A stretch of 64,000 bases of DNA from an uncultured Bacteroidales bacterium (GTDB taxonomy: Bacteria > Bacteroidota > Bacteroidia > Bacteroidales > Paludibacteraceae): positions 1 to 64,000 of the forward strand of contig ONJT01000019.1 of the NCBI GenBank assembly GCA_900318245.1, in the 5' to 3' direction. Of this stretch, positions 42,984 to 50,680 are shown in pieces; within the stretch, counting starts at the first letter, position 1, and each line of letters starts with the position of its first letter. The notes beneath the pieces are model-generated. The model had not been told where the DNA came from and ran no database searches. It saw only the letters and a program-made list of their open reading frames with translations. The translations under genes and the position numbers were made by a program.

Positions 42984-43904
42984 CTAGCCGCGGTATATAT
43001 TAGATAACTTTTGTGTGTATTCCGCGATGAACTTTGCCGTAGCTAAAATACTTGGCTTACGTGAATCCAATTGCCCTAGGGTATCCAAGAAACATATATC
43101 CGAACCCATTTCCGCATTTTTACGAGAATAAACACTTAACGCCGGGCGATACTCAGCTTCTATCTCTGCCAATTCTGCATCCATCATGAATTGAGTATAT
43201 GAATTGAGCGGATACCAACCTTGCTCTGCCAGGACGCGGTATACATAGAAAAGGGAGGTCTTATTTAGCTTGATATTCGGGTTTTGCTTTGCCACGCTCC
43301 ATACTCCTCGTATAATGCCAACCCTAATATCTCCCTCACTTGCCGTTCGAGGAGGTAAATGCAGAGCGGGCATCGATGGCGATAGAAATTCTTGTCGTAA
43401 CTTAGCGCTAATACTATCATCTGAATTATAGTACTCGATCCATTCTTGAACTGCAGAATTTATTATATGATGATGTCGAACAGATGTAGCAAACAATTCC
43501 GTCAACTCATCAAGGTAACCAGCTTTAGCAACGGGTTCTACCATAGTATAAAGTCTACGGGAGGGGCGACCTCCCTCGTATAAGAGAATTAGTGACGCCG
43601 CCGAATAAGTGACAAGACTAGCACATAGTCTGCTGTTGGGAGAGTCAGTCCCTTCTAAATCTCTATAAGCAAGGCATAAATCCCCCCATATTTTTTTTGC
43701 ATAGTCTAACTCATCCGTTTCGTCCAATCGGATATGATCAACAATACGTATAGTCTCATAGAACACCTCTTCCGGCGATAGAGAGAAGGGGTGGCATTTT
43801 AATGCTATCTCTTGCGCCGGCTCAGCCAGCAATTTGTACACGTGCCAACTAGCATAGTTAGTGCGTACTTTTTCTCTTTCGTCTGCGCTTAGTAACCTTG
43901 TCAT
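42984..43904 (-). CDS. Protein of unknown function, second gene of an overlapping pair
   Basis: A 306-residue soluble, mainly alpha-helical protein with segments 'WHVYKLLAEPAQEIAL', 'TIRIVDHIRLDETDELDYAK', 'VRHHHIINSAVQEWI' and 'GDIRVGIIRGVWSVA'. No domain, signal peptide or membrane helix recognised. It overlaps the upstream gene by 47 bp in another frame, so the two are probably translated together. Base composition is AT-rich. Possible roles include a defence or regulatory module, but nothing in the sequence decides it. Confidence 0.6.
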   Translation of the reverse strand: MTRLLSADEREKVRTNYASWHVYKLLAEPAQEIALKCHPFSLSPEEVFYETIRIVDHIRLDETDELDYAKKIWGDLCLAYRDLEGTDSPNSRLCASLVTYSAASLILLYEGGRPSRRLYTMVEPVAKAGYLDELTELFATSVRHHHIINSAVQEWIEYYNSDDSISAKLRQEFLSPSMPALHLPPRTASEGDIRVGIIRGVWSVAKQNPNIKLNKTSLFYVYRVLAEQGWYPLNSYTQFMMDAELAEIEAEYRPALSVYSRKNAEMGSDICFLDTLGQLDSRKPSILATAKFIAEYTQKLSNIYRG

Positions 43905-44826
43905 GTCCGTACTTATTAGTAAACTGTATTAAGTCATCGAGCCAATGAATGAGGGCAAATTCTTGGGCGCCATCTTCACCAATCTCAGACTCTCCTTTCA
44001 CATAGTGCTCTAATGTAAGAGGCGGCATTTCTTGAATTAGTCTTCCTTCATCACCATATCGGAAGAGTCCATACTTGCGGAAATTGACTTGTAAATCGTA
44101 GCCGTTCTCACAACAAAGCATCACCATGTTTGCCATATCTTCTTGGGTTTGATCAAGATTTAAGGAAGAGTCCTTGTCTGCAACATAGGTGAGTACTCCG
44201 CTTAATGCATTCATAGCTTTTCCCATCTTTTCTAATTGTATCAGTCCTTCTGTCAACTCCTGTGAAGGAGAGGCTACAGGTGTTACCTCCTTCGGATTAG
44301 GGAACATGAATTTGACTGACTTAACGGGATCGTTTAAGCGGATATTCTCATTCACGATATCCCAGAACTCACCCACGCGCATCTTCGCTCGGATCTCTAT
44401 ATCTAATTTATAATCCTCAAGTGCTGCTTGCAGCCAGAGTTCCAGTAGATCACGAACCTTATCTGTATGTTTGCCAAAGGATTCAGAACATTGTTCGATT
44501 ACGATTTGTCCCACGCCATCTCGGTTGTCTATGATGACATGACATGTCGGAAAGGTTGTCAAACCATAATCCTCTTGGTTTACATCTACTAACTGCTTCC
44601 ATTTGGGATTACTCAAACGCATAATGACAATATCGTTATCATTACGCAGAATGGACATGGAATAAGGTTCCGACGACCCGTTTTGCATAATCTTACGCAA
44701 ATTGAAAGGTTGCTTCATCGCTTCTCTTAATTTAGCCTGTGCTGTCTTGAGAGAAGAATCATTAGGTGTAAATAAATTACCTAAGTTGTTTTTTAATAAA
44801 AACTTGTAAATTGCAAATGTTGCCAT
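43858..44826 (-). CDS. Protein of unknown function, first gene of an overlapping pair
   Basis: A 322-residue soluble protein with 'FAIYKFLLKNNLGNLF' at the N-terminus, 'TFPTCHVIIDNRDGVGQIVI' (beta-rich), 'HTDKVRDLLELWLQAAL' and a very basic C-terminus 'KVTKRRRKRKSTH'. The C-terminal tail could bind nucleic acid. No family recognised. It has its own strong promoter and overlaps the partner by 47 bp. Absence of a mobile-element gene nearby leaves its origin open; AT-richness suggests acquisition. Confidence 0.6.
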   Translation of the reverse strand: MATFAIYKFLLKNNLGNLFTPNDSSLKTAQAKLREAMKQPFNLRKIMQNGSSEPYSMSILRNDNDIVIMRLSNPKWKQLVDVNQEDYGLTTFPTCHVIIDNRDGVGQIVIEQCSESFGKHTDKVRDLLELWLQAALEDYKLDIEIRAKMRVGEFWDIVNENIRLNDPVKSVKFMFPNPKEVTPVASPSQELTEGLIQLEKMGKAMNALSGVLTYVADKDSSLNLDQTQEDMANMVMLCCENGYDLQVNFRKYGLFRYGDEGRLIQEMPPLTLEHYVKGESEIGEDGAQEFALIHWLDDLIQFTNKYGHDKVTKRRRKRKSTH

Positions 44827-44861
44827 ACTCTTGTGTTTTCCTAATTTTTAATAACCGTTTG

Positions 44862-44893
44862 CAAAATTACTACTTATTTCTGACATGAACAAA
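44862..44893 (-). promoter_or_regulatory. Promoter of the unknown gene pair
   Basis: Minus-strand TTTG (44890-44893), a 20-bp spacer beginning TTCATGTCAG, TAATTTTG (44862-44869), 36 bp before the ATG. Confidence 0.78.
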
Positions 44894-45027
44894 TTATGCA
44901 CAAGAATTTTCACAATTTCTCGTATTTAGTCCCGAGAAAGGGTTAAAAGTTAAACCTATGCGATTTCACTTTTACACCTCCATTCCCCATCCTCGCGTAT
45001 GCACATCTGCGCGATAAGCTCTTACAA

Positions 45028-45053
45028 TTCCATACTTTTAACTTTTTACCTTT
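45028..45053. repeat. 26-bp repeat, right copy
   Basis: Exact copy of 40012-40037. Read on the minus strand it is followed by ATGGAATTG then TAA, which looks like a broken copy of the start of the DUF5675 gene. Confidence 0.8.
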
Positions 45054-45114
45054 TACTATTTTAATACTACATTCACAACTCTCGGGACAAATGGAGTGAA
45101 CTCGGGGACAAACT

Positions 45115-45146
45115 ATTGTGTATGTCGGGGAAAAGCAGTACCTTTG
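45115..45146 (+). promoter_or_regulatory. Promoter of the small-gene operon (45207 onward)
   Basis: ATTG (45115-45118), a 20-bp spacer beginning TGTATGTC, TACCTTTG (45139-45146). The region 44894-45114 has no supported gene. Confidence 0.75.
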
Positions 45147-45206
45147 CACCAGAATTGAGAGAAAGGAAGAAACCAGCATAATACCAGCATAAAGACCCGT
45201 TCACAC

Positions 45207-45383
45207 ATGGCAAAAATAATACTCAAACCCAACGAGAAAATAGAGGATGTAGCCCAACAGTTAGCCCATGTGGGAATAACCGTTGATACCCACCCGCTCG
45301 GCAACAATAGCTATCGGGCCTACGTGCGAAAAGAAAATATGGAACGATTTCGCGAGTTTATTAACCAACAAACAGAAAACTAA
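45207..45383 (+). CDS. Small protein of unknown function (58 residues)
   Basis: A 58-residue protein, 'MAKIILKPNEKIEDVAQQLA' at the start and 'YRAYVRKENMERFREFI' near the end; probably a small helix-beta domain. It is the first gene after a good promoter and is followed 21 bp later by the smalltalk-like lipoprotein. It is below the usual length cutoff, but its promoter, its position, and its compact charged sequence argue that it is real. Confidence 0.6.
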   Translation: MAKIILKPNEKIEDVAQQLAHVGITVDTHPLGNNSYRAYVRKENMERFREFINQQTEN

Positions 45384-45404
45384 CAACTAAATACACACCT
45401 AACT

Positions 45405-45602
45405 ATGACACGCAAGAAAATCATCAAAATCGTCATCTCGGTACTGATCGCAGCACTCACTGCCCTTGGAGCCGCAATGGGACTCACGTCCTGCAACGTC
45501 GTTCGTACCATCACGAACAAGTCGGAATTCTATCAGCGCGGCGACACCTCGGTCATGATCCAAACGAAAACCACCGAGTCTTACGATGCGTCGAAGAAGT
45601 AA
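45405..45602 (+). CDS. Small smalltalk-like lipoprotein
   Basis: A 65-residue protein: basic start 'MTRKKIIKIVISVLIAALTA', a hydrophobic helix and lipobox-like 'GLTSCN', then 'YQRGDTSVMIQTKTTES' and a Lys-rich end. The N-terminal half matches the tiny Bacteroidales 'smalltalk' proteins; the RGDTS/KTTESYD tail is characteristic of a related set of small Bacteroidales lipoproteins. Function unknown. In other Bacteroidales, smalltalk genes accompany phage-like replication or amidase genes, as here with the primase cassette on the other strand. Confidence 0.65.
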   Translation: MTRKKIIKIVISVLIAALTALGAAMGLTSCNVVRTITNKSEFYQRGDTSVMIQTKTTESYDASKK

Positions 45603-45605
45603 AGC

Positions 45606-45625
45606 GCGCTCAAAAATGAGCGCGA
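45606..45625 (+). other. Hairpin after the smalltalk-like gene
   Basis: A perfect CGCGCTC/GAGCGCG stem with a 6-nt loop immediately follows the stop codon, without a T tract. Probably an mRNA-stabilising or weak terminating hairpin. Confidence 0.5.
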
Positions 45626-45697
45626 AATGCACAACAACATTATTAACAAACCTAAACCCCTCTACGTCGGTCGGAGGCGAAAGATGACCGACAGAAA

Positions 45698-46189
45698 ATG
45701 GCAATTGTAAAATGGGCACCGGGTATCGACTCGGTTTCGGGCCTCTTGAGCAAGCGTCCCAAAGCAGGCACCGCGCACAGCAGCCACCAGAGTGCGTTGT
45801 TGGCAACGCACCGCACCGCGGCGACGACCAACACCGACTGTACCCGCATCTACATGGTAGGTGAGTACAAACGCTCGACGGTACCGCAGGCGAAAGAGCT
45901 CGCAGCACGTGCTCGCTTCGCATCGGTAGCAGCAGCTGTCAAAGCGCGTAGCAAGGACCTGATGCAGCAGGCGACCGACATCACCAACTTCCTCGCACAG
46001 AAGGACACCGCCGGTGGTAAGAAAACCATACGACGCAGCTCTCAACGGCTAAGCGCTCGTATGCATGGCAGGAAGAGATCTCTTCGGAGGTCTCTTTTTT
46101 TGTATAAAAATATACAAACGCTTGCGTATGTCATTTTTTTTTTGTACTTTTGCACCCGCTTTTATCGGGTGTACGGGATAACGGGATAA
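45698..46189 (+). CDS. Small basic protein of a recurring Bacteroidales family, C-terminus frameshifted
   Basis: The 163-residue ORF starts 'MAIVKWAPGIDSVSGLLSKR' and contains 'HRTAATTNTDCTRIYMV' and 'ARARFASVAAAVKARSKDLM', the pattern of a small Bacteroidales protein family found beside smalltalk-type genes. Family members end soon after the 'QKDTAGGKKT'-like motif. Here the frame instead runs through a terminator (46073-46101) and a promoter to 46189. In the +1 frame after the GKKT codons, sequence encoding 'YDAALNG' ends with TAA at 46050-46052, just before the terminator. I infer a short deletion near 46020-46030. Confidence 0.55.
   Translation: MAIVKWAPGIDSVSGLLSKRPKAGTAHSSHQSALLATHRTAATTNTDCTRIYMVGEYKRSTVPQAKELAARARFASVAAAVKARSKDLMQQATDITNFLAQKDTAGGKKTIRRSSQRLSARMHGRKRSLRRSLFLYKNIQTLAYVIFFLYFCTRFYRVYGITG
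46073..46101 (+). terminator. Terminator of the small-gene operon
   Basis: A 10-bp stem (46073-46082 with 46087-46096, one G-T pair) with a TTCG tetraloop and a T run. It lies just before the nqr promoter. Confidence 0.85.
46121..46152 (+). promoter_or_regulatory. Promoter of the nqr operon
   Basis: CTTG (46121-46124), a 20-bp spacer beginning CGTATGTCA with a T tract, TACTTTTG (46145-46152). A CACCCG/CGGGTG hairpin (46153-46171) sits at the expected transcript start, and an ACGGGATA mini-repeat follows. Confidence 0.82.
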
Positions 46190-46205
46190 CGAGATACCGG
46201 GATCC
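46172..46205. repeat. ACGGGATA-type mini-repeat in the nqr leader
   Basis: Four imperfect 8-bp units (ACGGGATA, ACGGGATA, ACGAGATA, CCGGGATC) lie in the leader between promoter and nqrA. Confidence 0.65.
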
Positions 46206-46250
46206 GAAAGAAAAAGACACAAATCAAACAAAATCAAAATAATTAACAAC

Positions 46251-47646
46251 ATGCAAACAATCAAACTGAAACGTGGATTGGACATTCCGTTTGAGGGACA
46301 GGCGGCTGAGACGCTGGGTAGCGTACGGAGGCCGGAGGTCTTTCACGTAGTGCCCGACCAGTTCGCCGGCATCACACCCAAGCTGGATGTCAAAGTCGGC
46401 GATCGCGTGAAAGCGCGTGAAAGCGGGTAGCCCGCTGTTTCACGACAAGGCGTTTGAGGAGATGCTGTTCACGGCTCCGGTTTCCGGTGAGGTAAAGGAG
46501 ATTGTTCGAGGGGATCGTAGAAAAATCCTTTCGATCGATATTCTCGCCGACACGAAAATCGAGTACTTGAGCTTTGATAAGGAGCTTAAGGAGCTTAAGG
46601 ACAGTAAGGACTCTAAGGAGGCCATCAAAGCTCTCCTCTTAAAGAGTGGTTTGTGGGCATTGATGAAGCAACGTCCGTACGATTGCATCGCGATGCCGAA
46701 CAAGACTCCTCGCGCTATTTTTATTTCGAGTTTTGACAGTGCGCCTTGTGCCCCGAACTACGAGTGGGTGCTGAAAGGTCAGTTGCCGACATTGCAGGCA
46801 GCCGTTACGGCTCTCGGCAAGTTGGCTCCGGTGTTCATCGGTATCCAGGGCGGCGCACGTGCCACGGAGTTCCGTGAGTTGAAGGATTGCACCTTGTATG
46901 AGGTGTTTGGTCCGCACCCTGCCGGCAATGTCGGTGTGCAGCTGAACAACCTCGCGCCGCTGGCGAAAGGTGAGACGGTCTTCACGCTCAACATCCAGGA
47001 CCTCGCGCTTATCGGCCGGCTCTTCCAGAAGGGCATCGTCGATATGCAGAAGAAGGTGGCACTGACCGGTCCGCTCGCTTACGGACGTCAGTATTACAAC
47101 GTGCTGCCGGGTATGCCGGTGAGCGCTGTGCTGACGAGCAACGTACACACGGAAGTGCCCTGCCGTTACATCGCAGGTAACGTGCTGAGTGGCCGTCAGA
47201 TCACGCTCGATGACATGATTAGCATTTACGACAACCAACTGACCGTGCTCGACGAGGGCAGCGAGAACCATGAGTTCATGGGCTGGCTGTTGCCGCGGTT
47301 CAAGGCTTTCAACGCAGGTTGCACAGACCCCGCGAAGATGTTCGACAACGGGTTCACGCGTCGGTTGTTCGGACCGAAGAAGTACCAATGGGATGCCCGT
47401 CTGAAAGGTGGTCGCCGTGCGATCATCGTCAGCAACGAGTACGACCGCGTCTTCCCGATGGATATCTACCCCGAGTACCTGATCAAGGCTATGATCGCGG
47501 GTAATATCGATCGGATGGAGGCACTCGGCGCGTACGAGGTGGCACCCGAAGATTTTGCGCTGTGCGAGTATGTCTGCACGTCGAAAATGCCGCTGCAGGC
47601 CATCGTACGCGAGGCGTTGGACAATTTAAAGAAGGAGATTGAGTAA
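46251..47646 (+). CDS. nqrA: Na+-translocating NADH-quinone reductase subunit A, frameshifted
   Basis: The start is ATG at 46251. The reading frame opens with 'MQTIKLKRGLDIPFEGQA' and 'PDQFAGITPKLDVKVGDRVK', the NqrA N-terminus, but stops at 46428-46430. The rest of NqrA ('KAGSPLFHDKAFEEMLFTA', 'VLPGMPVSAVLTSNVHTEVP', 'MDIYPEYLIKAMIAGN') is in another frame from about 46417. The cause is an exact 10-bp tandem duplication (46404-46423); deleting one copy restores a 461-residue protein. A second oddity is a 9-bp-repeat segment ('KELKELKDSKDSK', about 46579-46620). NqrA is the cytoplasmic, quinone-binding subunit. A downstream GTG-initiated fragment (46417-47646) is open but lacks the N-terminus. 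Confidence 0.85.
46404..46423 (+). repeat. 10-bp tandem duplication in nqrA
   Basis: CGCGTGAAAG occurs twice in direct tandem (46404-46413 and 46414-46423) and shifts the nqrA frame by one. Removing either copy recreates the family-typical sequence 'VGDRVKAGSPLF'. Confidence 0.9.
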
Positions 47647-48841
47647 TGGAAAAGCTTTATCAGATATGGAAGAAGTTCGGTCGTTCTATGACGCTTTTGA
47701 CACCTTCCTGTTTACGCCGCAGACGACCGCTAAACGCAACGGTACGCATATCCACGACGGCAGCGACAGCAAACGCACGATGATCCTCGTGGTCATGGCG
47801 CTTGTTCCGGCGATGCTGTTTGGTATGTTCAACGTCGGCTACCAGCACCTGTTGGCTACCGGTCAGTTGGCAGCAGGCATGACCTGTGCCCTCTGGTGGA
47901 AAGCCTTTGGCTTCGGTCTGCTGGCTGTGCTGCCGTATATCATCGTTGCTTATGCAGTAGGTCTGGGAATTGAGTTCATCGTAGCGCAGATCAAGCACGA
48001 AGAGGTAGCGGAAGGCTTCCTCGTAACGGGATTCATCATTCCGCTGATCGTGCCGATCAACACGCCGCTGTGGCAAGTAGCTATCGCCGTGGCTTTCGCG
48101 GTTGTCTTCGCGAAGGAAGTGTTCGGCGGTACGGGTTATAACATCTTCAACGTAGCGCTTATCACGCGTGCGTTCCTGTTCTTTGCGTACCCGAGTTCGA
48201 TGACCGGTGACAAGCCGTTCATCCGCACGGAAGGCACATGGGGCTGGGATGGCGGTCATGCGCTCGTCGATGGTTTCTCGGGTGCTACGCCTCTCACGCA
48301 GCTGGCTACCGGTACTCCTGTGACCGAATCGTTCTGGGACATGGTCAACGGCCTTGTACCGGGATCGGTGGGTGAGACCTGCATCTGGGCTATCGCGCTC
48401 GGCGCTATCCTGCTGATCGCTACGGGCGTAGCAAGTTGGAAGACGATGCTGGCGATCTTCGTCGGCGGTGGTCTGACCGCTTGGCTCTTTAACATCGGCG
48501 GCAACGAGGCGAACCTCGCAGCGCAGTATCCGTGGTACATGCACCTCGTATCGGGCGGTTTCGCTTTCGGTGCGGTGTTCATGGCAACCGACCCGGTGAC
48601 CTCGGCTCGTACCGAGTGCGGCAAGTGGATCTACGGCTTCCTGATCGGTCTCGTGGCAGTGCTGGTGCGCGTTCTCAACCCGGGTTATCCGGAGGGAATG
48701 ATGCTGGCTATCCTGCTGATGAACGCCTTCGCGCCGCTCATCGACTGGTGCGTTGTGAACGCGAACATTCGCAAACGCGAACGTCGCGTTAAGGTACAAA
48801 GTGACAAAGTACAAAGTACAAAGGAAGGAGGCGCCCAATGA
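47646..48841 (+). CDS. nqrB: Na+-translocating NADH-quinone reductase subunit B, frameshifted near the 5' end
   Basis: The ATG at 47646 (overlapping the nqrA stop, with AAGGAG at 47632-47637) begins the expected 'MEKLYQIWKKF', but the frame then fails. From about 47682 the protein continues in another frame with 'FYDAFDTFLF' and 'SDSKRTMILVVMALVPAML' to 48841. The Nqr signature 'GFSGATPL' (FMN-linked Thr) and 'NPGYPEGMMLAILLMNAF' are present. About 12 residues normally between the two parts are missing, so a short deletion is likely. Subunit B is the large membrane subunit that carries FMN and translocates Na+. The last codons (48790-48830) are built from ACAAAGT units ('KVQSDKVQSTKEGG'). Confidence 0.85.
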
Positions 48842-49488
48842 AACTGAATACGAATTCGAATGTGTACACCTTCGTCTATATGACGATTGTGGTAATTATC
48901 GTAGCGGTCCTGCTGGCGCTCGCTAATCAGGCGCTCAAGCCGCGTCAGGACGCTAACATCCTGCTCGACAAGCAGAAACAGATCCTCGGTGCACTCAAGG
49001 TGGACTTCTCGCAGGCTGATCCCGCAGAGGTGTATTACACCCTCGTGAATGATACCTTGCGTTATGGTGACGCCGAAGTATATGTAGCTAACCTCAACGG
49101 CGCAATCAAGTATGTGCTGCCGCTCGAAGGTAAAGGTCTTTGGGGCGGTATCGGCGGCTATCTCGCTCTCGACGAGGACAAGAACACCATTTATGGTGTT
49201 AACTTCAACCACGAGTCCGAGACACCGGGTCTGGGCGCTAAGATCGTGGACATGCCTTTCCGCGCTCAGTTCGAGGGCAAGCATATCCGCAACGCCGAAG
49301 GACAAGTCGTTTCCGTGGCGGTGCTGAAAGCCGGTACACGTGCTGAAGGTCAGGAGCAGGTAGATGCCATCTCCGGCGCTACCATCACCTCGACCGGCGT
49401 CAGCACGATGCTCAACGAGGAACTCGTGAATAACTATGTTGAATTCTTAAACGAAAAGGAGGAAGACCATGTTGAGTCAGAAGACTAA
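48838..49488 (+). CDS. nqrC: Na+-translocating NADH-quinone reductase subunit C
   Basis: A 216-residue protein: one N-terminal membrane helix (about 10-30) and a periplasmic domain with the FMN attachment motif 'DAISGATITSTGVSTML' (FMN on the second Thr of SGAT-x-T). 'GLWGGIGGYLALDEDKNTIY' is typical. The start has a strong Shine-Dalgarno AAGGAGG (48825-48831) and overlaps the nqrB stop by 4 bp. It is intact, unlike its neighbours, and slightly shorter than Bacteroides NqrC (about 235). Confidence 0.93.
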   Translation: MKLNTNSNVYTFVYMTIVVIIVAVLLALANQALKPRQDANILLDKQKQILGALKVDFSQADPAEVYYTLVNDTLRYGDAEVYVANLNGAIKYVLPLEGKGLWGGIGGYLALDEDKNTIYGVNFNHESETPGLGAKIVDMPFRAQFEGKHIRNAEGQVVSVAVLKAGTRAEGQEQVDAISGATITSTGVSTMLNEELVNNYVEFLNEKEEDHVESED

Positions 49489-50089
49489 GGACACATTGTT
49501 AGGTCCTCTTAACGCCAATAACCCTGTCGTTGTGCAGATCCTCGGTATCTGTTCGGCACTCGCCGTAACGGTACAGCTGAAGCCTGCCCTCGTCATGGGT
49601 ATCGCTGTGACGATCATCGTAGCGATGTCAAACGTCATCGTGTCACTCATCCGCAACACTATCCCGATGCGTGTACGTATCATCGTGCAACTCGTGGTGG
49701 TAGCGGCGCTTGTGACGCTGGTCAGCGAAGTGCTCAAAGCGTTTGCTTATGATGTAGCGATGCAGCTGAGCGTTTACCTCGGTCTGATCATCACCAACTG
49801 TATTCTCATGGGTCGCCTCGAGGCGTTCGCCATGACTAATAACGCGTGGGATTCGCTCCTCGACGGTCTGGGCAACGGTCTGGGCTATGCCATCATCCTC
49901 GTCATCGTAGCCTTCGTGCGTGAGCTCCTCGGCTCGGGTCAACTGCTGGGCTTCCAGATCATCCCCGAATCGTTCTATGCGGCCGGCTACGAAAACTGCG
50001 GTATGATGCTCATGCCTGCCATGGCCCTCATCCTCGTCGGCTGTGTCATCTGGGTACATCGTTCAATTAATGATAAGGAGGCTAAGTAA
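49469..50089 (+). CDS. nqrD: Na+-translocating NADH-quinone reductase subunit D
   Basis: A 206-residue membrane protein with about six helices. '[20 protein letters not shown]', '[18 protein letters not shown]', '[20 protein letters not shown]' and '[20 protein letters not shown]' identify NqrD. It forms a membrane pair with NqrE in the Na+ path. The ATG overlaps nqrC by 20 bp, with AAGGAGG at 49456-49462. The reading frame is intact. Confidence 0.94.
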   Translation: MLSQKTKDTLLGPLNANNPVVVQILGICSALAVTVQLKPALVMGIAVTIIVAMSNVIVSLIRNTIPMRVRIIVQLVVVAALVTLVSEVLKAFAYDVAMQLSVYLGLIITNCILMGRLEAFAMTNNAWDSLLDGLGNGLGYAIILVIVAFVRELLGSGQLLGFQIIPESFYAAGYENCGMMLMPAMALILVGCVIWVHRSINDKEAK

Positions 50090-50665
50090 TGGAACACGCT
50101 TTAAGTTTATTTGTCCGCTCGATGCGTACTTCTTGGGAATGTGCTCATACCTCGCCGTTTCGAAGAACGTGAAGACCTCAGCCGGTCTGGGCGTAGCCGT
50201 TACTTTCGTGCTCGTCGTTACCCTGCCGGTTAACTACCTGCTGCAGACGCTCGTTCTGGAGCCCCTGCATCTGGAATACCTGTCGTTCATCCTCTTCATC
50301 GCCGTCATTGCCGCGATTGTGCAACTGGTGGAGATGGTTGTGGAGAAATACAGCCCGTCGCTCTACGCGAGCCTCGGTATCTTCCTGCCGCTGATTGCGG
50401 TGAACTGCGCCATCATGGGTGGTTCGCTCTTCATGCAGCAGCGTATCGGCCTGCCCGCAGTGGATGCCAAGGCCATCACCAGCCTGCTCGACGCGTTCTC
50501 GGTTCGGGTCTGGGATGGTTCTTAGCCATCGTCTGCCTCGCAGGTATTCGTGAGAAAATGGAGTATAACGATGTACCGAAGCCATTACAAGGTTTAGGAA
50601 TCACATTTATTACCGTAGGTCTGATGGCTATGGCATTTATGTGCTTCAGCGGCTTAGAAATCTAA
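50089..50665 (+). CDS. nqrE: Na+-translocating NADH-quinone reductase subunit E, two frameshifts
   Basis: The ATG at 50089 (AAGGAGG at 50075-50081, overlapping the nqrD stop) gives '[11 protein letters not shown]', the NqrE start. The next part, '[20 protein letters not shown]', is in another frame from about 50120, and about 8 family residues between them are missing. A second break near 50494-50500 (after 'SLLDAF') shifts to a third frame that reads '[19 protein letters not shown]' and '[19 protein letters not shown]', ending at TAA 50663-50665. A deletion of about 10 bp explains the second break. NqrE is the membrane partner of NqrD. Confidence 0.85.
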
Positions 50666-50680
50666 TAGGAGGAACGCAAT

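Noticed and set aside
44943-45179. 78-codon minus-strand ORF between the unknown pair and the small-gene operon
   Set aside because: It overlaps a promoter and a mini-repeat and has no recognisable protein features.
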